Shown here: piece after piece, positions 1 through 11,300 of the stretch
Layout: every line of letters begins with the position of its first letter
How positions within the stretch are numbered: position 1 is the stretch's first letter
From: Crambe crambe
Lineage: Eukaryota; Porifera; Demospongiae; Poecilosclerida; Crambeidae
Length of the DNA stretch: 64,000 nt
Assembly: GCA_963924555.1 (NCBI GenBank)
Contig: OZ004598.1
Location: forward strand, 1,636,501-1,700,500
Direction: 5' to 3'
Notes under the pieces: model-generated
Seen by the model: the letters and a program-made list of their open reading frames with translations, nothing else
Told to the model about the DNA's origin: nothing
Databases searched by the model: none
Translations under genes and position numbers: made by a program

Positions 1-575
1 CGTGGTCCTCTCACTTCAAATACAACTTTCCTCTGGACCCCTTCAGAGAGGAGCTTTTGGAACCTTGATGGACCTAGAGTGAAAAAGCACTTTTAAGTAC
101 AGTGAAACTAACCAACTCTGGACCACAAAAAAGTGAGGTTGTCTCTTGATAGAGGTCAAAATCAATGGTACAAGCACTATTGGGACATAACCAAGTGGTC
201 TTTAAACAGAGGTGGTCTTTGAATAGGGTGGTCTCATATTACAGGTTTCACTGTACCTAGCTTTTCTATTCATTGCACACCAAAATCTTAAAGGATGCGT
301 CTGGAATTTAGTGAGAGAGTATGAGAGTTTTGCTTGGAGCCTGAGGGGTTCAGTGGAGAGTTGGAGCCACTTGATTCAATCCTTTGACCACAAGTTCCCC
401 TTCCTTCAAGGGAGAGTAACTTACAGTACAAAAATGAACTACTAAGCAACTGTGGATGTACTAATGTCTCCATCATCTCCACTTATCATCTTTTCTTCCT
501 CTGGTTGTAGCAGTACTCTCTTGACCACTTTACACACAGCAGGTGCACTAGTGGGTGGTGCAGACAAAAAAGGTG
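1..575 (-). pseudogene. Partial genomic copy of TRAPPC8 exons 14-16
   Basis: This stretch matches the intact TRAPPC8 gene at about 10600-11045 on the same strand, including the introns, so it is a DNA-level duplication and not a processed copy. Shared landmarks are the CACTTCAAAT...TGGACCCCTTCAGAGAGG block, the TTGCACACCAAAATCTT intron text and the CAAGTTCCCCTTCCTTCAAG block. The exon-15 equivalent is shortened (codons lost at several places), the splice donor of the exon 14 equivalent is changed, and a small transposon sits in one intron. Homology fades near 575 and runs off the left edge, so more of the copy may lie outside. It is not expected to be translated. Confidence 0.88.
100..253. 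mobile_element. Small Tc1/mariner-type MITE with TA target duplication
   Basis: The ends are inverted repeats (CAGTGAAAC at 100 and its complement GTTTCACTG ending at 253) flanked by TA on both sides (98-99 and 254-255). The intact TRAPPC8 intron (about 10682-10720) has no such insert, so it provides an empty site. The length of about 154 bp leaves no room for a transposase. Confidence 0.75.
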
Positions 576-660
576 GAGGGATGAGGGAATGTTCTTGAAC
601 TCCTCCTAACTGTTCATGACATACTCTACCATTGCTTGTTCTTTCAACAAGATAATGAGT

Positions 661-3600
661 TCAAGGATTTGAGGTATAGTCCCATATAGTTGAGTATAAT
701 AGGTTCTTTACGTGCTGTAAACAATCAGCAAGAGCCTTGGCACCATCAGCACCAATAGAGTTATGATAAAGATCCAGTGTTTGCAGGTTCGTACAGTGTT
801 TTAGACCTTCAGCAAGAGCCTTGGCACAATCATCACCAATAGAGTTATTATCGAGACCAAGTGTTCGTAGGTTTGTACAGTGTTTTAGACCTTCAGCAAG
901 AGCCTTGGTACTATCAACACCAATAGAGTTATGACCGAGATCCAGTTTTAGCAGGTTAGTACAGTGTTTTAGATTTTCAGCAAGAACCTTGGCACCATCA
1001 GCACCAATAGAGTTATTCCAGAGATACAGTGTTTGCAGATTTGTACAGTGTTTTAGACCTTCAGCAAGAGCCTTGGCACCATCATCACCAATAGAGTTAC
1101 TATCGAGACCAAGTGTTTGTAAGTTCGTACAGTGTTTTAGACATTCAGAAAGAGCCTTGGCACCATTAGCACCAATAGAGTTAGTATGGAGATCCAGTGT
1201 TTGCATGTTAATACAGTATTTTAGATCTTCAGCAAGAGCCTTGGCACCATCATCACCAATAGAATTATTATCGAGACCAAGTGTTCGTAGGTTTGTACAG
1301 TGTTTTAGACCTTCAGCAAGAGCCTTGGCACCATCATCACCAATAGAGTTACTATCGAGACCAAGTGTTTGCATGTTTGTACAGTGTTTTAGACTTTCAG
1401 TAAGAGCCTTGGCACCATCAGCACCAATAGAGTTAGTATGGAGATCCAGTGTTTGCAGGTTCGTACAGTGTTTTAGACCTTCAGCAAGAGCCTTGGCACC
1501 ATCATCATCTATAGAGTTACCACTGAGGTCCAGTGTTTGCAGGTACATACAGAATTTTAGACCTTTATTAAGAGACTTGGCACCATCAGCACCAATAGAG
1601 CTACCACGAAGATCAAGCATTTTCAGGTTTGTACAGTGTTTCAGACCTTCAGCAAGAGCCTTGGCACCATCAAATCCGATATTTCTGGATTTAAAATTCA
1701 GTAACTGCAAGTTATAGTGGCTACCACATGTATTAGAGCAGAAAACAGACAATGCAACATCAGCACAATCTATTTGAGAGAAATCCATGGTAGAAATGTC
1801 CACATCATGTTTGATATCGAGGAGAGCGTGAGCACCTTCTTTGGTTATTTTTTGGTTGCATAACAGGAGTTTCAGATTAGCAACATCTTTCACTGCTCTG
1901 GTGATATCTATTGCTCCTTCATCACCTATTTTATTACATCTCAAGTCCAATGAGTGGAGATTAGTACAGAGAATAAGGCCTTCACTAAGAGATTTTGCTC
2001 CAGAATCACCTATAACATTGAAACTTATATCAAGTTTTTCAAGATGTGAAAGAGGGTTCTTTGTTAATGTTTCAGCAAGAGCAATTGATCCCTCATCACC
2101 AATGTTATTCACATTCAATACAAGTTCTTTCAAACCTGTATAAATTGACAAGCCTACTGCAAAAATCTTAGCTCCATTATCCCCAATATTACAATTAGTA
2201 AGGATCAGTCTCGTAGGATGCATGTGTGCATGTTGTTCAAGACATTTTGAAACAAACTTGACATCACTATAACTGAGCTCATGATTATGATCTAAGAAAC
2301 CAAGCTCATAAATACTGTTGAAAAATGTAGAGAGTCCGAAAGTTCCAATAAACTGATCAGCTGTATCATACAATAAAGACTCAAGTGATTTAGGAAGCTT
2401 TATTAACCTTAATTTAGGACTGATAAATTTTAACGATTCCAACACAGTATAATTAACGTTATCAACTACAAGGGTTTCAAGATTAGGTAAGGTGATGAAG
2501 CTAGTGAGAGCCTTCACTTTTATTGGTCCTAATTTTGTGTCAGATATATCTAATGTTTCCAAGGTACTCATTTGACCAAGTAAATTATTAACCAACTCAA
2601 GTTGAGTCATGTTGCAATTGCCTCCATGGTAACACAAGGTCCATATTGACATACGATCACCAGCCTCATTCAAGAATGCAAAGATGCTTTCTACCTCTAA
2701 TGTGCACCTGTTTAACACAAGTTTCTTCACAGGATGTGATCCAGAAGCAGTGCTGACAATGAAACCAATGGCTGTCATGTCTGATGGTGTCAAGAAGTGG
2801 CTTTTAAGAGTGAGACTACCTTCTTCTCCAGACTGTATCACACTATCATATATGATGGGTTGCTGAGATTCAAAGGCACATTGAACTTGGAAGAGATCAT
2901 CATCCTGTGATTGCAATGACTTCATTAGTTCTTCAAACTTTGTCAAGTTAATATCAAGGCCACAGTAAAACTTCCACACCACTTGCATGTGTTTCTTCTT
3001 CCCATATGTCTTGATAACTTCAGTCTGTTCCTCTTCCTCTAGTTGAGAGATATGATATGCTGCCAAATATTCCTGGAACGTCAGATGGAGGAATGTGTAC
3101 AAGTCCTGAAATCCACTTATCATAGAAATGCGATCTACATTGATCAACCCAAGGGACTTGCTGCTACTCCCAACATCCTTTAAGAAGTCCTTGACTTCAC
3201 TGTGCTTCATGACTTGCTTGGAAGTTTTGGTCTTTTCAAACGCTAGTTTGCATATTTGAAGGAATAGCTTCCTCTTTTGTGCCGGTAGATCTTTGGGTGA
3301 ATCTAAGCAAGGCTCACTTTCTTCACATCGTGTCAGACTACGAAGGAGTGTAAAATTGGTGAAATTCTTGTACATTTCTGTCTCAGTTCGTGGAAGACTG
3401 CAACCCATTTCATCAAATAAAAAACACACCATGGCAGAGTGAATGGGAAGGTAGCACATGTGATGGATGTTAGGATGTTGAGCAAGGTAAGAATGAAGAT
3501 TAACAGTTTTTTTAGTGCCTGAAAAGTTATACTTTTCTATGTACTGGAATATCTGCTCCTTTTCGAATCCGAGAACTTCCACTCGTTTAGTGGCTACTTT

Positions 3601-5325
3601 CTTCAACTGGGCTACAGCAGCTGGACGAGATGCAACTATGACAACTGATTTAGGAAGAATATTTCTCTTGATAAGCTGGAAAATCATTGTTTCATTCTTT
3701 TTTGGGGGGGAATACTCATCCAGTCCATCTAATATGAAGCACAGCCCTTCACCACTGTTACTCTCAGCATGGCTTATAATGGATGATACAGATGATTCAT
3801 TTTTGTAGTATCGTTTCATAATGTCAGTCAATTGAATATCAGGATCATTAAAGAACCCTCGTAAGTGAACAAGGAATAAAAGCCTGATACTATCCAGGTT
3901 TAGTTCATTCTTGGCCCAATCTCGGCTGACCTTGTGGACGAGTGTGGTCTTCCCACTGCCTGGACGACCTTCAATAAATAATCGTGCCCCAGTCTCGAGA
4001 CGTGAAAACACTTCATTATACTCGATCTTCTCCTTGTCTTTCAAGATATCGTCTATATCTCCTTGTATGGTGTTGTATGCATACTCACCAGCTTTGTTGA
4101 TTTCACTCTGTTTGATCAGAGCTAAATTGATGTAAGTGTTATTACTTACTGGTGGCCAAGTGTCTTCAGGTACTTCTAGTTGAGATAAATATCTATCTAT
4201 AAGAGTTCTCTTTTCAGGAGGAACTATTACAGTTAATTTAATAAGTTCACTTTGTAACTTTTCATTGTCATGAGTTTGCACTTCACAATAATAAGTTCCT
4301 TCTAATGCCATGGTTACGTCATTTATACATAATATTTGCTTACAAGTACCACAATAAGTGGAATTATCATTCAAGGGAGTACCATCTTTCATCCATTGGT
4401 AGGTGATGGTGGTTTCATGGTTAGCAGATATCTGTACTTCAAGAAGAGCAGACATTTCTTCACTTACGTTACAGTCACAGGTTTGAGATAAAACTTCTAA
4501 AGGGGTGACTTCTAAACATGGTCTCTTTGAGGCTGATACTTCACTAGTGAGACACACCCCATGGTTTCTGAGGTTTTCTTGTAATTCATTAGCCTCACTA
4601 CCAAGACCAACAATGTTACTACGAAGTGTTTCTTCAAGACTTTTTACTGTGGGAGGTTTCGCATGTTCATGATTACCAATTATCCATTCCCGCAACATTC
4701 TTTTCAAACAAATTACGAGATCTCGTGTCTCAGCCTCTATTTTATGTAACAGCCCATCATGCAAGTTTAGTGAAGTGCCAATTACTTCCCACTTATAACA
4801 ATAATTGGCAAGTATCTCTGTCAAGACCGAGACATGCCATTCAGAAAAATGATCATATTCATGAGGTCTTTTCCTACCAGATAATTCCTGAATAATTCCA
4901 TCAGCAAGATTCTTAGTTATTGCAGATACACTATAATCACTTTCTCTTGCACAATACTCTTCATAACTAAGTCTCACTTGTTCTAATGCTTCACTAGATG
5001 CACCATGCTCAGATAATAACTTAAGCCATCGCTCATAGAGTCTGGGATTATTCTGCAGTGACTCGTACGCATGTAAAAATAAGTACCTGATCTTTCTCGC
5101 CCAGTCTACTTCACGATCCATTGAATCTAAACTTTTCTTCACATCCTGGGAGATAAATCCTCTCTCTGATCCCAATCTAGCCAATCTTACCAGATCAGTG
5201 TCCTTGAGTGAAGTTACTAACATGTCTTCATGGTCTTTAAGAGCTTTCACTGCTGCTGATACTGGTTCATGATGCCTTCCTCTTGAAGATGAAGGCACCA
5301 GCTCACTTTCATCTTTATTGGCCAT
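661..5325 (-). CDS. NLR-type receptor: death-folds, Ig-like domain, NACHT, LRR array
   Basis: Encodes about 1554 aa in a single open exon; likely a cytosolic pattern-recognition or stress sensor of the NOD-like family. Visible parts, numbered from the chosen ATG: a CARD/DED-like helical region (about 15-110), a Death domain (about 145-240, with the W..IG..L.L pattern), an Ig-like domain (about 280-365, paired Cys and YQWMKDGTPL then GTYYCEV), NACHT with Walker A GRPGSGKT (453-460), Walker B LCFILDGLDEY (D533, D536) and sensor VIVASRPAA, then LRRs from about 870 to the end. The last dozen repeats are 28-aa NLRC3-like units that are almost identical. I chose the ATG at 5325 for its good context (A at -3, G at +4); in-frame ATGs at 5391 and 5424 are alternatives, and AG sites just upstream leave room for a 5' exon. 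No premature stop is seen. What it senses cannot be read from the sequence. Confidence 0.93.
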   Translation of the reverse strand: MANKDESELVPSSSRGRHHEPVSAAVKALKDHEDMLVTSLKDTDLVRLARLGSERGFISQDVKKSLDSMDREVDWARKIRYLFLHAYESLQNNPRLYERWLKLLSEHGASSEALEQVRLSYEEYCARESDYSVSAITKNLADGIIQELSGRKRPHEYDHFSEWHVSVLTEILANYCYKWEVIGTSLNLHDGLLHKIEAETRDLVICLKRMLREWIIGNHEHAKPPTVKSLEETLRSNIVGLGSEANELQENLRNHGVCLTSEVSASKRPCLEVTPLEVLSQTCDCNVSEEMSALLEVQISANHETTITYQWMKDGTPLNDNSTYCGTCKQILCINDVTMALEGTYYCEVQTHDNEKLQSELIKLTVIVPPEKRTLIDRYLSQLEVPEDTWPPVSNNTYINLALIKQSEINKAGEYAYNTIQGDIDDILKDKEKIEYNEVFSRLETGARLFIEGRPGSGKTTLVHKVSRDWAKNELNLDSIRLLFLVHLRGFFNDPDIQLTDIMKRYYKNESSVSSIISHAESNSGEGLCFILDGLDEYSPPKKNETMIFQLIKRNILPKSVVIVASRPAAVAQLKKVATKRVEVLGFEKEQIFQYIEKYNFSGTKKTVNLHSYLAQHPNIHHMCYLPIHSAMVCFLFDEMGCSLPRTETEMYKNFTNFTLLRSLTRCEESEPCLDSPKDLPAQKRKLFLQICKLAFEKTKTSKQVMKHSEVKDFLKDVGSSSKSLGLINVDRISMISGFQDLYTFLHLTFQEYLAAYHISQLEEEEQTEVIKTYGKKKHMQVVWKFYCGLDINLTKFEELMKSLQSQDDDLFQVQCAFESQQPIIYDSVIQSGEEGSLTLKSHFLTPSDMTAIGFIVSTASGSHPVKKLVLNRCTLEVESIFAFLNEAGDRMSIWTLCYHGGNCNMTQLELVNNLLGQMSTLETLDISDTKLGPIKVKALTSFITLPNLETLVVDNVNYTVLESLKFISPKLRLIKLPKSLESLLYDTADQFIGTFGLSTFFNSIYELGFLDHNHELSYSDVKFVSKCLEQHAHMHPTRLILTNCNIGDNGAKIFAVGLSIYTGLKELVLNVNNIGDEGSIALAETLTKNPLSHLEKLDISFNVIGDSGAKSLSEGLILCTNLHSLDLRCNKIGDEGAIDITRAVKDVANLKLLLCNQKITKEGAHALLDIKHDVDISTMDFSQIDCADVALSVFCSNTCGSHYNLQLLNFKSRNIGFDGAKALAEGLKHCTNLKMLDLRGSSIGADGAKSLNKGLKFCMYLQTLDLSGNSIDDDGAKALAEGLKHCTNLQTLDLHTNSIGADGAKALTESLKHCTNMQTLGLDSNSIGDDGAKALAEGLKHCTNLRTLGLDNNSIGDDGAKALAEDLKYCINMQTLDLHTNSIGANGAKALSECLKHCTNLQTLGLDSNSIGDDGAKALAEGLKHCTNLQTLYLWNNSIGADGAKVLAENLKHCTNLLKLDLGHNSIGVDSTKALAEGLKHCTNLRTLGLDNNSIGDDCAKALAEGLKHCTNLQTLDLYHNSIGADGAKALADCLQHVKNLLYSTIWDYTSNP
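716..1725 (-). repeat. 84-bp tandem LRR-coding repeat, about 12 units
   Basis: Near-identical 84-bp units (28 codons) repeat the phrase AGCAAGAGCCTTGGCACCAT at a regular spacing. Unit differences fall mostly at the variable LRR positions (for example LDLHTNSIGADGAK versus LGLDNNSIGDDGAK). The low divergence points to recent unequal exchange or gene conversion within the array. Confidence 0.9.
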
Positions 5326-5578
5326 ATTGTGTACATATGATTCCTCCTGATAAACTTCAATACTACCTGCAGTGTTAAAGTGGGTAGCCATGAAACTATA
5401 TGACAGATATATCTGAGCATTCATAATTGTATAGGTCAATAGCTGCTCATGTATGTTATTGGGAGTATAAGATAGGTAACCCTTTACCAATCCAAAGGAT
5501 TGGATCTAACCCATTTTAGTCAGTGTATTACTCAACCAGCTCTAGTGCTATATGCCCTTTATGAATACTGTGTATTAA

Positions 5579-5781
5579 TAAGGGAAAAAACATTTTCGTC
5601 AGAATGAAAAAGATGACCATTGCTCCAAAAAGTAAGGAAACAAGGGTGAAGAATGGAAGGATGGAAATGGGATCAATCTTTGTTCTGTATATCCAGCCAA
5701 CAATCCCCTTGTTTCCATACTTTTTTGAGCAATGGTCATCCCTACATCTTTTTTCATTTGACAGAAATGTTTTTTCCCTTA
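5579..5781. mobile_element. Foldback MITE with about 70-bp inverted ends
   Basis: The two arms, TAAGGGAAAAAACATTT at the left and its complement at the right, pair over about 70 bp each (including GATGACCATTGCTC and GAAACAAGG) around a loop of about 60 bp. The overall length is about 203 bp. I could not identify a clear target-site duplication. The small open frames here on both strands are by-products of the palindrome. Confidence 0.8.
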
Positions 5782-6547
5782 CTTGTTCCTGGTTATGTAT
5801 GTACGCATAAATGCAAGAGTTCATTCTTCTGTGTATGGAGATACAGAAGTTTCTTGAGGTGTTCTCCAATAGCAGCCCAATGATTATTTATCAGCGAGTC
5901 AAGGCTTGAAGTATTGAGCTATACTTGGAGGTCGAGGATGCAGATGAGAGTCTACTGGTAGATGGAATGGTGAATCTGAAATCCCTGAGTTGATAAAGTA
6001 GTCCATGATCGATCTATCACAGATATAGAGCTAGTAGCTGAGTAATATTGTAATTTTGAATAATTGGATATCAATACAGTGCATGCGTAGGATCAAAAAA
6101 AAATGGCTTCCAATAATTAAGTTAGTCAAGTACTGTGCTCCATAACGTCTCCTTTTACATCGACTCTTTCAAGGATTGATGGGTACATAAGATTGTAGCT
6201 GGTAGAATTTGAAGCGGATTTATCCAGAAATCATAACTGTAGCTAGAGTGGTTCGAGAGATATGGTTGTCTAAGAAGAATAACAACAATGGAGAAGAATC
6301 CAGCGACTTACCTGCTTGCCATATTTCAGCTCCCTGGTCCTGAAACTTGGTCTGCACATTGTAGTAGGCTCTAGTAGGCTGGATAATTATTCACAGTAGC
6401 TTTTGTTATGTCTAAGTGGGGGAACTAGAATTTCACTTTAGTATTAGTCTATAGGTGGCACACGCAGCTGTCTGCGTCATCCCTACATAGAGAGAGCGAT
6501 AGCTCTCTCTGATACTGTGTTCATTTAATAGTTCCACTATAAGGAAT

Positions 6548-6708
6548 TACAATTGAACCTTAGAACTATAAATGAAAGGACAAACATCTCAATAAAGGAC
6601 AATTATGCACGAGCTATACAAACTCCAAAAGAGGACAACTTCTCTACAGAGGACAAAAGGCTGGGTCCCAAGTGTGTGTGTCCACTAGCTTCTACTGTAG
6701 AAGCCACT
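6548..6708. mobile_element. Dispersed MITE copy (CTGGGTCCCAA family)
   Basis: It shares a block (AAGAGGACAAC...AGGACAAAGRCTGGGTCCCAA...TGTCC) with copies at about 30086-30262 and 49868-50006. It is short, non-coding and diverged. The boundaries are approximate. Confidence 0.6.
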
Positions 6709-8323
6709 CTCAAATAGTGACTGCTTCCTAGGCAGGCCTGCATATGGCCTATACCTATAAGGCTGCATTGAACATTGCCATTAGCACATATATTTGCAGC
6801 TGCCTTGCACAACCCTTTACCCATCCAAGACAAGGAAACTATAAGGTATACATCTGAATGTTCTCAAGTCTGAAAATATGTTCCTCCTTGACCCTCCTTC
6901 CCACTGCTAGCTCAATACTTTATCAGAGGCTGCAGCAGAGCTAGAAATAAGACTGGTTAATGTTATAGTTATAAAGACTTGGTCAGACATCCAGTAGCTA
7001 CCCTGTAACTTTTAAAATACTGGCCTGGCCTTTTCCAAGAAATGGAACAGTGACCATGGAGGGGTCAAAACAACAGTACTATCAGGTAAGGAATAGCCAC
7101 TCCATCTTAACAGTCACAGTCAGAGTGATGTAGACTATCTTACTTCCTCTAACCAGCCCCTTTATCACAGCACTGAATGCATTACATCACCAGCATGCAA
7201 TGAATAGGATGTGGTCTAACGCACTTGTCTTACAGTCAGCTGAGACAAAACACACTCTGCAAAAAGTGCAGAGACTGATGAAGAACCAAAGACACGAGTG
7301 TGTATCTCAGCCTTGAAAAAGAGGATAAGCTTCCTTTAACAATGCTCACACATTTTCGGCTCTGGCTAGAATTCTATCACATTTTTGTGAGCACAAAATG
7401 GCATTCAATAAAAACTTCTGGTCATTTCAACTGCATGTACTCAACCAGCTATGGGAACAATCTGATTCTGAACTTCTCCACACAAGCAACAACTACACTA
7501 ACAAGCTTACAAGAAAAATAATTTTGATCAGACCTTTTCTTCATGATTGCTGGTGTTATTCAAACCAGTTTCGTGATTCTGGAAACTAGACCTGCTCACA
7601 TATCCAGTAGAGCAGTTTGATTACAAGTGAAGCAGGCCACTAGGGGTGGTGAATGACTGCTACTGTAGCAACTAGGGGGATGAATGAGGGGTGCTACTAT
7701 ATAATATATATCTCATACATTCTTCTAGTTCCATCCATTGCAATACAGTGATGTCATGCTTCGCTTGCCACAATGCTTAGCAGTTCCCTAGTAATGTACT
7801 AACTAGCTAATCAAAATAATAGCAGTTATTTCCATTCAGTTCCACAAAAACAGCAAATCTGTATTAGCATCTAGACTTCACCTGTTCCTTGGGAAACCCA
7901 CACCAGTTATACTTATAGGATAGCTAGTGATACCTAAACATCAAGTGCTTCCATAATCATCAGCTATAGCTTCTGGAATGTTTGATGACAATTACAAATG
8001 GTCAACATCAGTCCAGGGTCAATTTGGGGGTTGGCAACATCACTTGTCACTACCTAGCACATGAGCGAGAGTAGAGTATGTTTATCGACTTATTTTGACC
8101 AAGCTCCAACTGAAATAAAGTCCCGCGATCTAAACCCAACATGTCTTGAGCTAAGTAGCTAGCCATGTATCTTACCATACCTTGAAGATGCTTTCAATGT
8201 CTTCTCATCTTATTTCAGAGGAGTTTCGAATAAAGGGGGCGTGGCGCAAAGAATGTGATCGAAAAAATTAATACGAACAAACATTTCCCTATGTGATAGC
8301 TATTATAAAAAAAGCAAAGCCCA

Positions 8324-11300
8324 TCACTCCACTGTAATGTAACTAGTTCTCTGCCACCTCTGGACATGGTAGTTACTGCTGTCTCCACGAGCCACTAACA
8401 CTCGCACAGTGTTCAAGTTGTACACTCCAGGCCAACTAAAGTTGGCAAAAACAGAGATGCTCTTTGTGGAGCTAGGTTCAAGTTTCATCAGCCTCTTGCA
8501 TCCACCACTCCAGAAGAAACTTGGTTCTGAGCGTCTATAGGGATGGATCACATACCAATTAACAATGTCATCAAACTGTTGAAAATGTACAATACAACCT
8601 CACCTTTTAGACTCTTGCTGGGCACCATCTCTAGAGTGTGCTAATTCAACCATTGCCTGCATAAAAATAATTATTCTCTTCTTAACATATGAAGAACAGT
8701 GTGATCAAACTTAGTGGCTAATGTACATACACTTTGCACCTTCGTACCTTGACTTTTTGATGGTAGCAATTCTGGAGCATAATCTTGACAGGCACTCGAC
8801 ACAGATTGGGAACATGACCTCCACCATCATCATCACTGACATCAGACTTGACAAAACCATGATGATGATAAGTAGTGGGGTGCTCCAAGAAGAACTTCAC
8901 CAGGTCATAGGGTGTGGGAGGATGCAAAGACTGAATCAAGAGGGAGAGAATTCAATTTTCTGGTCACTACAGACACATGGACTCTACCTCTCTGAGTGCA
9001 GACATGGATTGGGGCAGGGGAACAGTGATGGTGTGGTGACCATAAGAGAAGAAGGTGTCCGATCCAGTAGGAACCAGTGCCTGCCAAAACACAATCAGGG
9101 CTATCTCCTCCTTGAAGTCCCGTTTTTCCTCCTCTGTTCTGTCCGAGGTGTGGCTAGTACTGACACCCAGTGAACTGAAGGACCGACTACCACCAAATAG
9201 TTCCTTCACAGGAAATGAACTGCTGGGAATCTGTTTGGGGGACACATTATAATGTTAAACTGTTTATCCACTACAACACACTATGTAAGGTTGGACACTA
9301 CAATTCACTCACTAAAGTGGGTCCTAATGGAACATCAGAATACACCAGCTTGCAAGATTCCACTTGTTCCAGCCGAGACCCCTTCAAATGGACCACTCCA
9401 TTCTCGCTGGGCAGGAGACAGAGCAGACCCTGTTCCCTGTCAAATTTGCGCACAGTCCACTTGGTGCTGACACAGGATAGTTGGGAGAGTCGCATCTCCA
9501 CTGCCGAGGAGTTGGCCAATTGGCACTTGTTCTCTGCTTCCAGAGTGATCACCAAGTGATTCAGGTCAAATCTGAAAGGGAATTGGAAGTTTGACTAGCT
9601 AATAGGACAAGAGAGAGGCAATGCAATAAAAGCTGTTGTTAATCTTATCTTGTACAGACCTCTTTCTTTCATCTTGTGTGGTAGTGCTACACGAAGTTGG
9701 GAGTTGACCATGAGTTGCTGTGGCTCGTAATTGCAGGGACTCCCTCACGAGGAGCATGCAACTGTGACGAAGGACACGATGGCTGCAAAAGAGCAGGCAA
9801 AGGTCCATCAAATGAATGAAAATACTAAGTCTTAGTAAACTGTAATTGTCCTTATTACGCATCTATGCATGCTAACCAATCCTGCCAATATTTCAGTTAT
9901 TGTACCTCAATCTAGAGTTTGCTGAAATAAGAGCGGGCTCATAATAGAACACAATGTTCAATGGGACCTCTCCGACTCCTGCACTGATTGATGAAGGGGA
10001 AGCCCCTTGCATGACAAGACTGGCTCTGATCCCTTTACCAGGTTCCAGCCGTCCCTGGGGGAGTGGCAATTCCAGACAGCGTGGGGAGAAGGCTCCAGGT
10101 GGGAGGGAAGGGGTGAAAACGGGAGCAGTGGGACCAGGAGAGAGGTTGAGAGGAGAAAGAAGAGTGGAAGGGTAGATGGGATGATAGAATTCTGAGGACA
10201 CCTGAATAGAGAATGAACTCCAAATGATGCACACCTTTCTTGATGCTGACCCAATTCATTTAGCGCACCAAACACTGCTTTATTAGCTGTATCACTCACT
10301 TTGTCCAGGAGGAGCTGTGACCCAAGGGAAGAAGCTAGTCTGAGACTGTTTAAGGCCACCTGTCCTACGTTGAACACTTCCACACCAAGCCGTGTCACCT
10401 CTCCAGTCAGCATGGAGCTAGGAAGGCCTGAAATAGATGCCTGCATGCATAAAAGTGCAAGAGGCTTAATTGATATACATATTGATTAATTTTTTTAAAC
10501 TTACAACTATTTTAGGCATGGGTGCAGTGACCCTCCAGTGGAGTCTGTGATCCTTCCTGTACACCACAGATGCCTTTTCTGTCTTGGAGTCATTGAGTCG
10601 TGGTCCCCTCACTTCAAATTCAACTCTCCCCTGGACCCCTTCAGAGAGGAGAGATTGGAATCCTGAACCTTGATGGACCTAGAGTTAAATTCAAAACATT
10701 CATTTTCCATCTATTGCACACCAAAATCTTAGTTTACCTGGTAGAGGGTATCTCTGGAGTTTAGTGAGAGAGTAAGAGAGTTTGCTTTGGAGCCTGAGGG
10801 GTTTGGTGGAGAGTTGGAGCCACTGGACTTGCTTGATTCTATGCAGAGGTTGAAGATGAATCCTTTGACCACAAGTTCCCCTTCCTTCAAGGGAGTGATG
10901 TGGAGAGTAACCTACAGTACAAAACAAAGTGAAGATACACCGTGAGTGTGTATATCATCTCCACTTACCATCTTTTCTTCCTCTGGTTGTAGCAGCACTC
11001 TCTTGACCACTTCACACACAGCAGCTGCACTAGTGGGTGGTGGAGAGCTGGGGGTGGGGCACTTGGTGGGTGTGGCCTCCCACACTAAGGAAAGATTGGA
11101 CATGAATAGAGGCACTCCTCTCAGAGGATTCTTCAAAACCACACCTACTGCAACTGATTCTAAAAAATCGAAAACAAAAATTTGCGTATGGGTTGGATAA
11201 AATTGTCAATTTTACCATTGACCACAGTGAAAGGCATCTGTGAGTTGTCACTGCTTTGATCCATGATCTGCACTGATCCCATGAAGTTCTCGTGCAAAGC

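Larger units (their letters stand above)
5326..8323. other. Intergenic region between NLR and TRAPPC8; no supported gene
   Basis: Three kb with no convincing exon chain. It holds a foldback MITE (5579-5781), one copy of a dispersed MITE family (about 6548-6708) and a small palindrome of AGAGAGAGC type near 6490. A good splice donor on the minus strand (AAGCAG/GTAAGT near 6311) followed by an acceptor near 6270 could belong to a 5' UTR intron of the NLR gene, but no coding frame continues through it. Confidence 0.6.

Noticed and set aside
989-1717. 242-aa plus-strand frame over the NLR repeats
   Set aside because: It is the antisense of the 84-bp LRR repeat; the repeat has no stop in that frame. 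No splice or start evidence.
5528-5883. Small frames between NLR and TRAPPC8 (113 aa minus, 76 aa plus)
   Set aside because: They fall in the foldback MITE 5579-5781 and mirror each other because of its palindrome.
6265-6380. Possible 5' exon of the NLR gene (minus-strand donor AAGCAG/GTAAGT)
   Set aside because: A good splice pair exists, but no frame joins it to the NLR coding exon; left as a possible UTR intron only.
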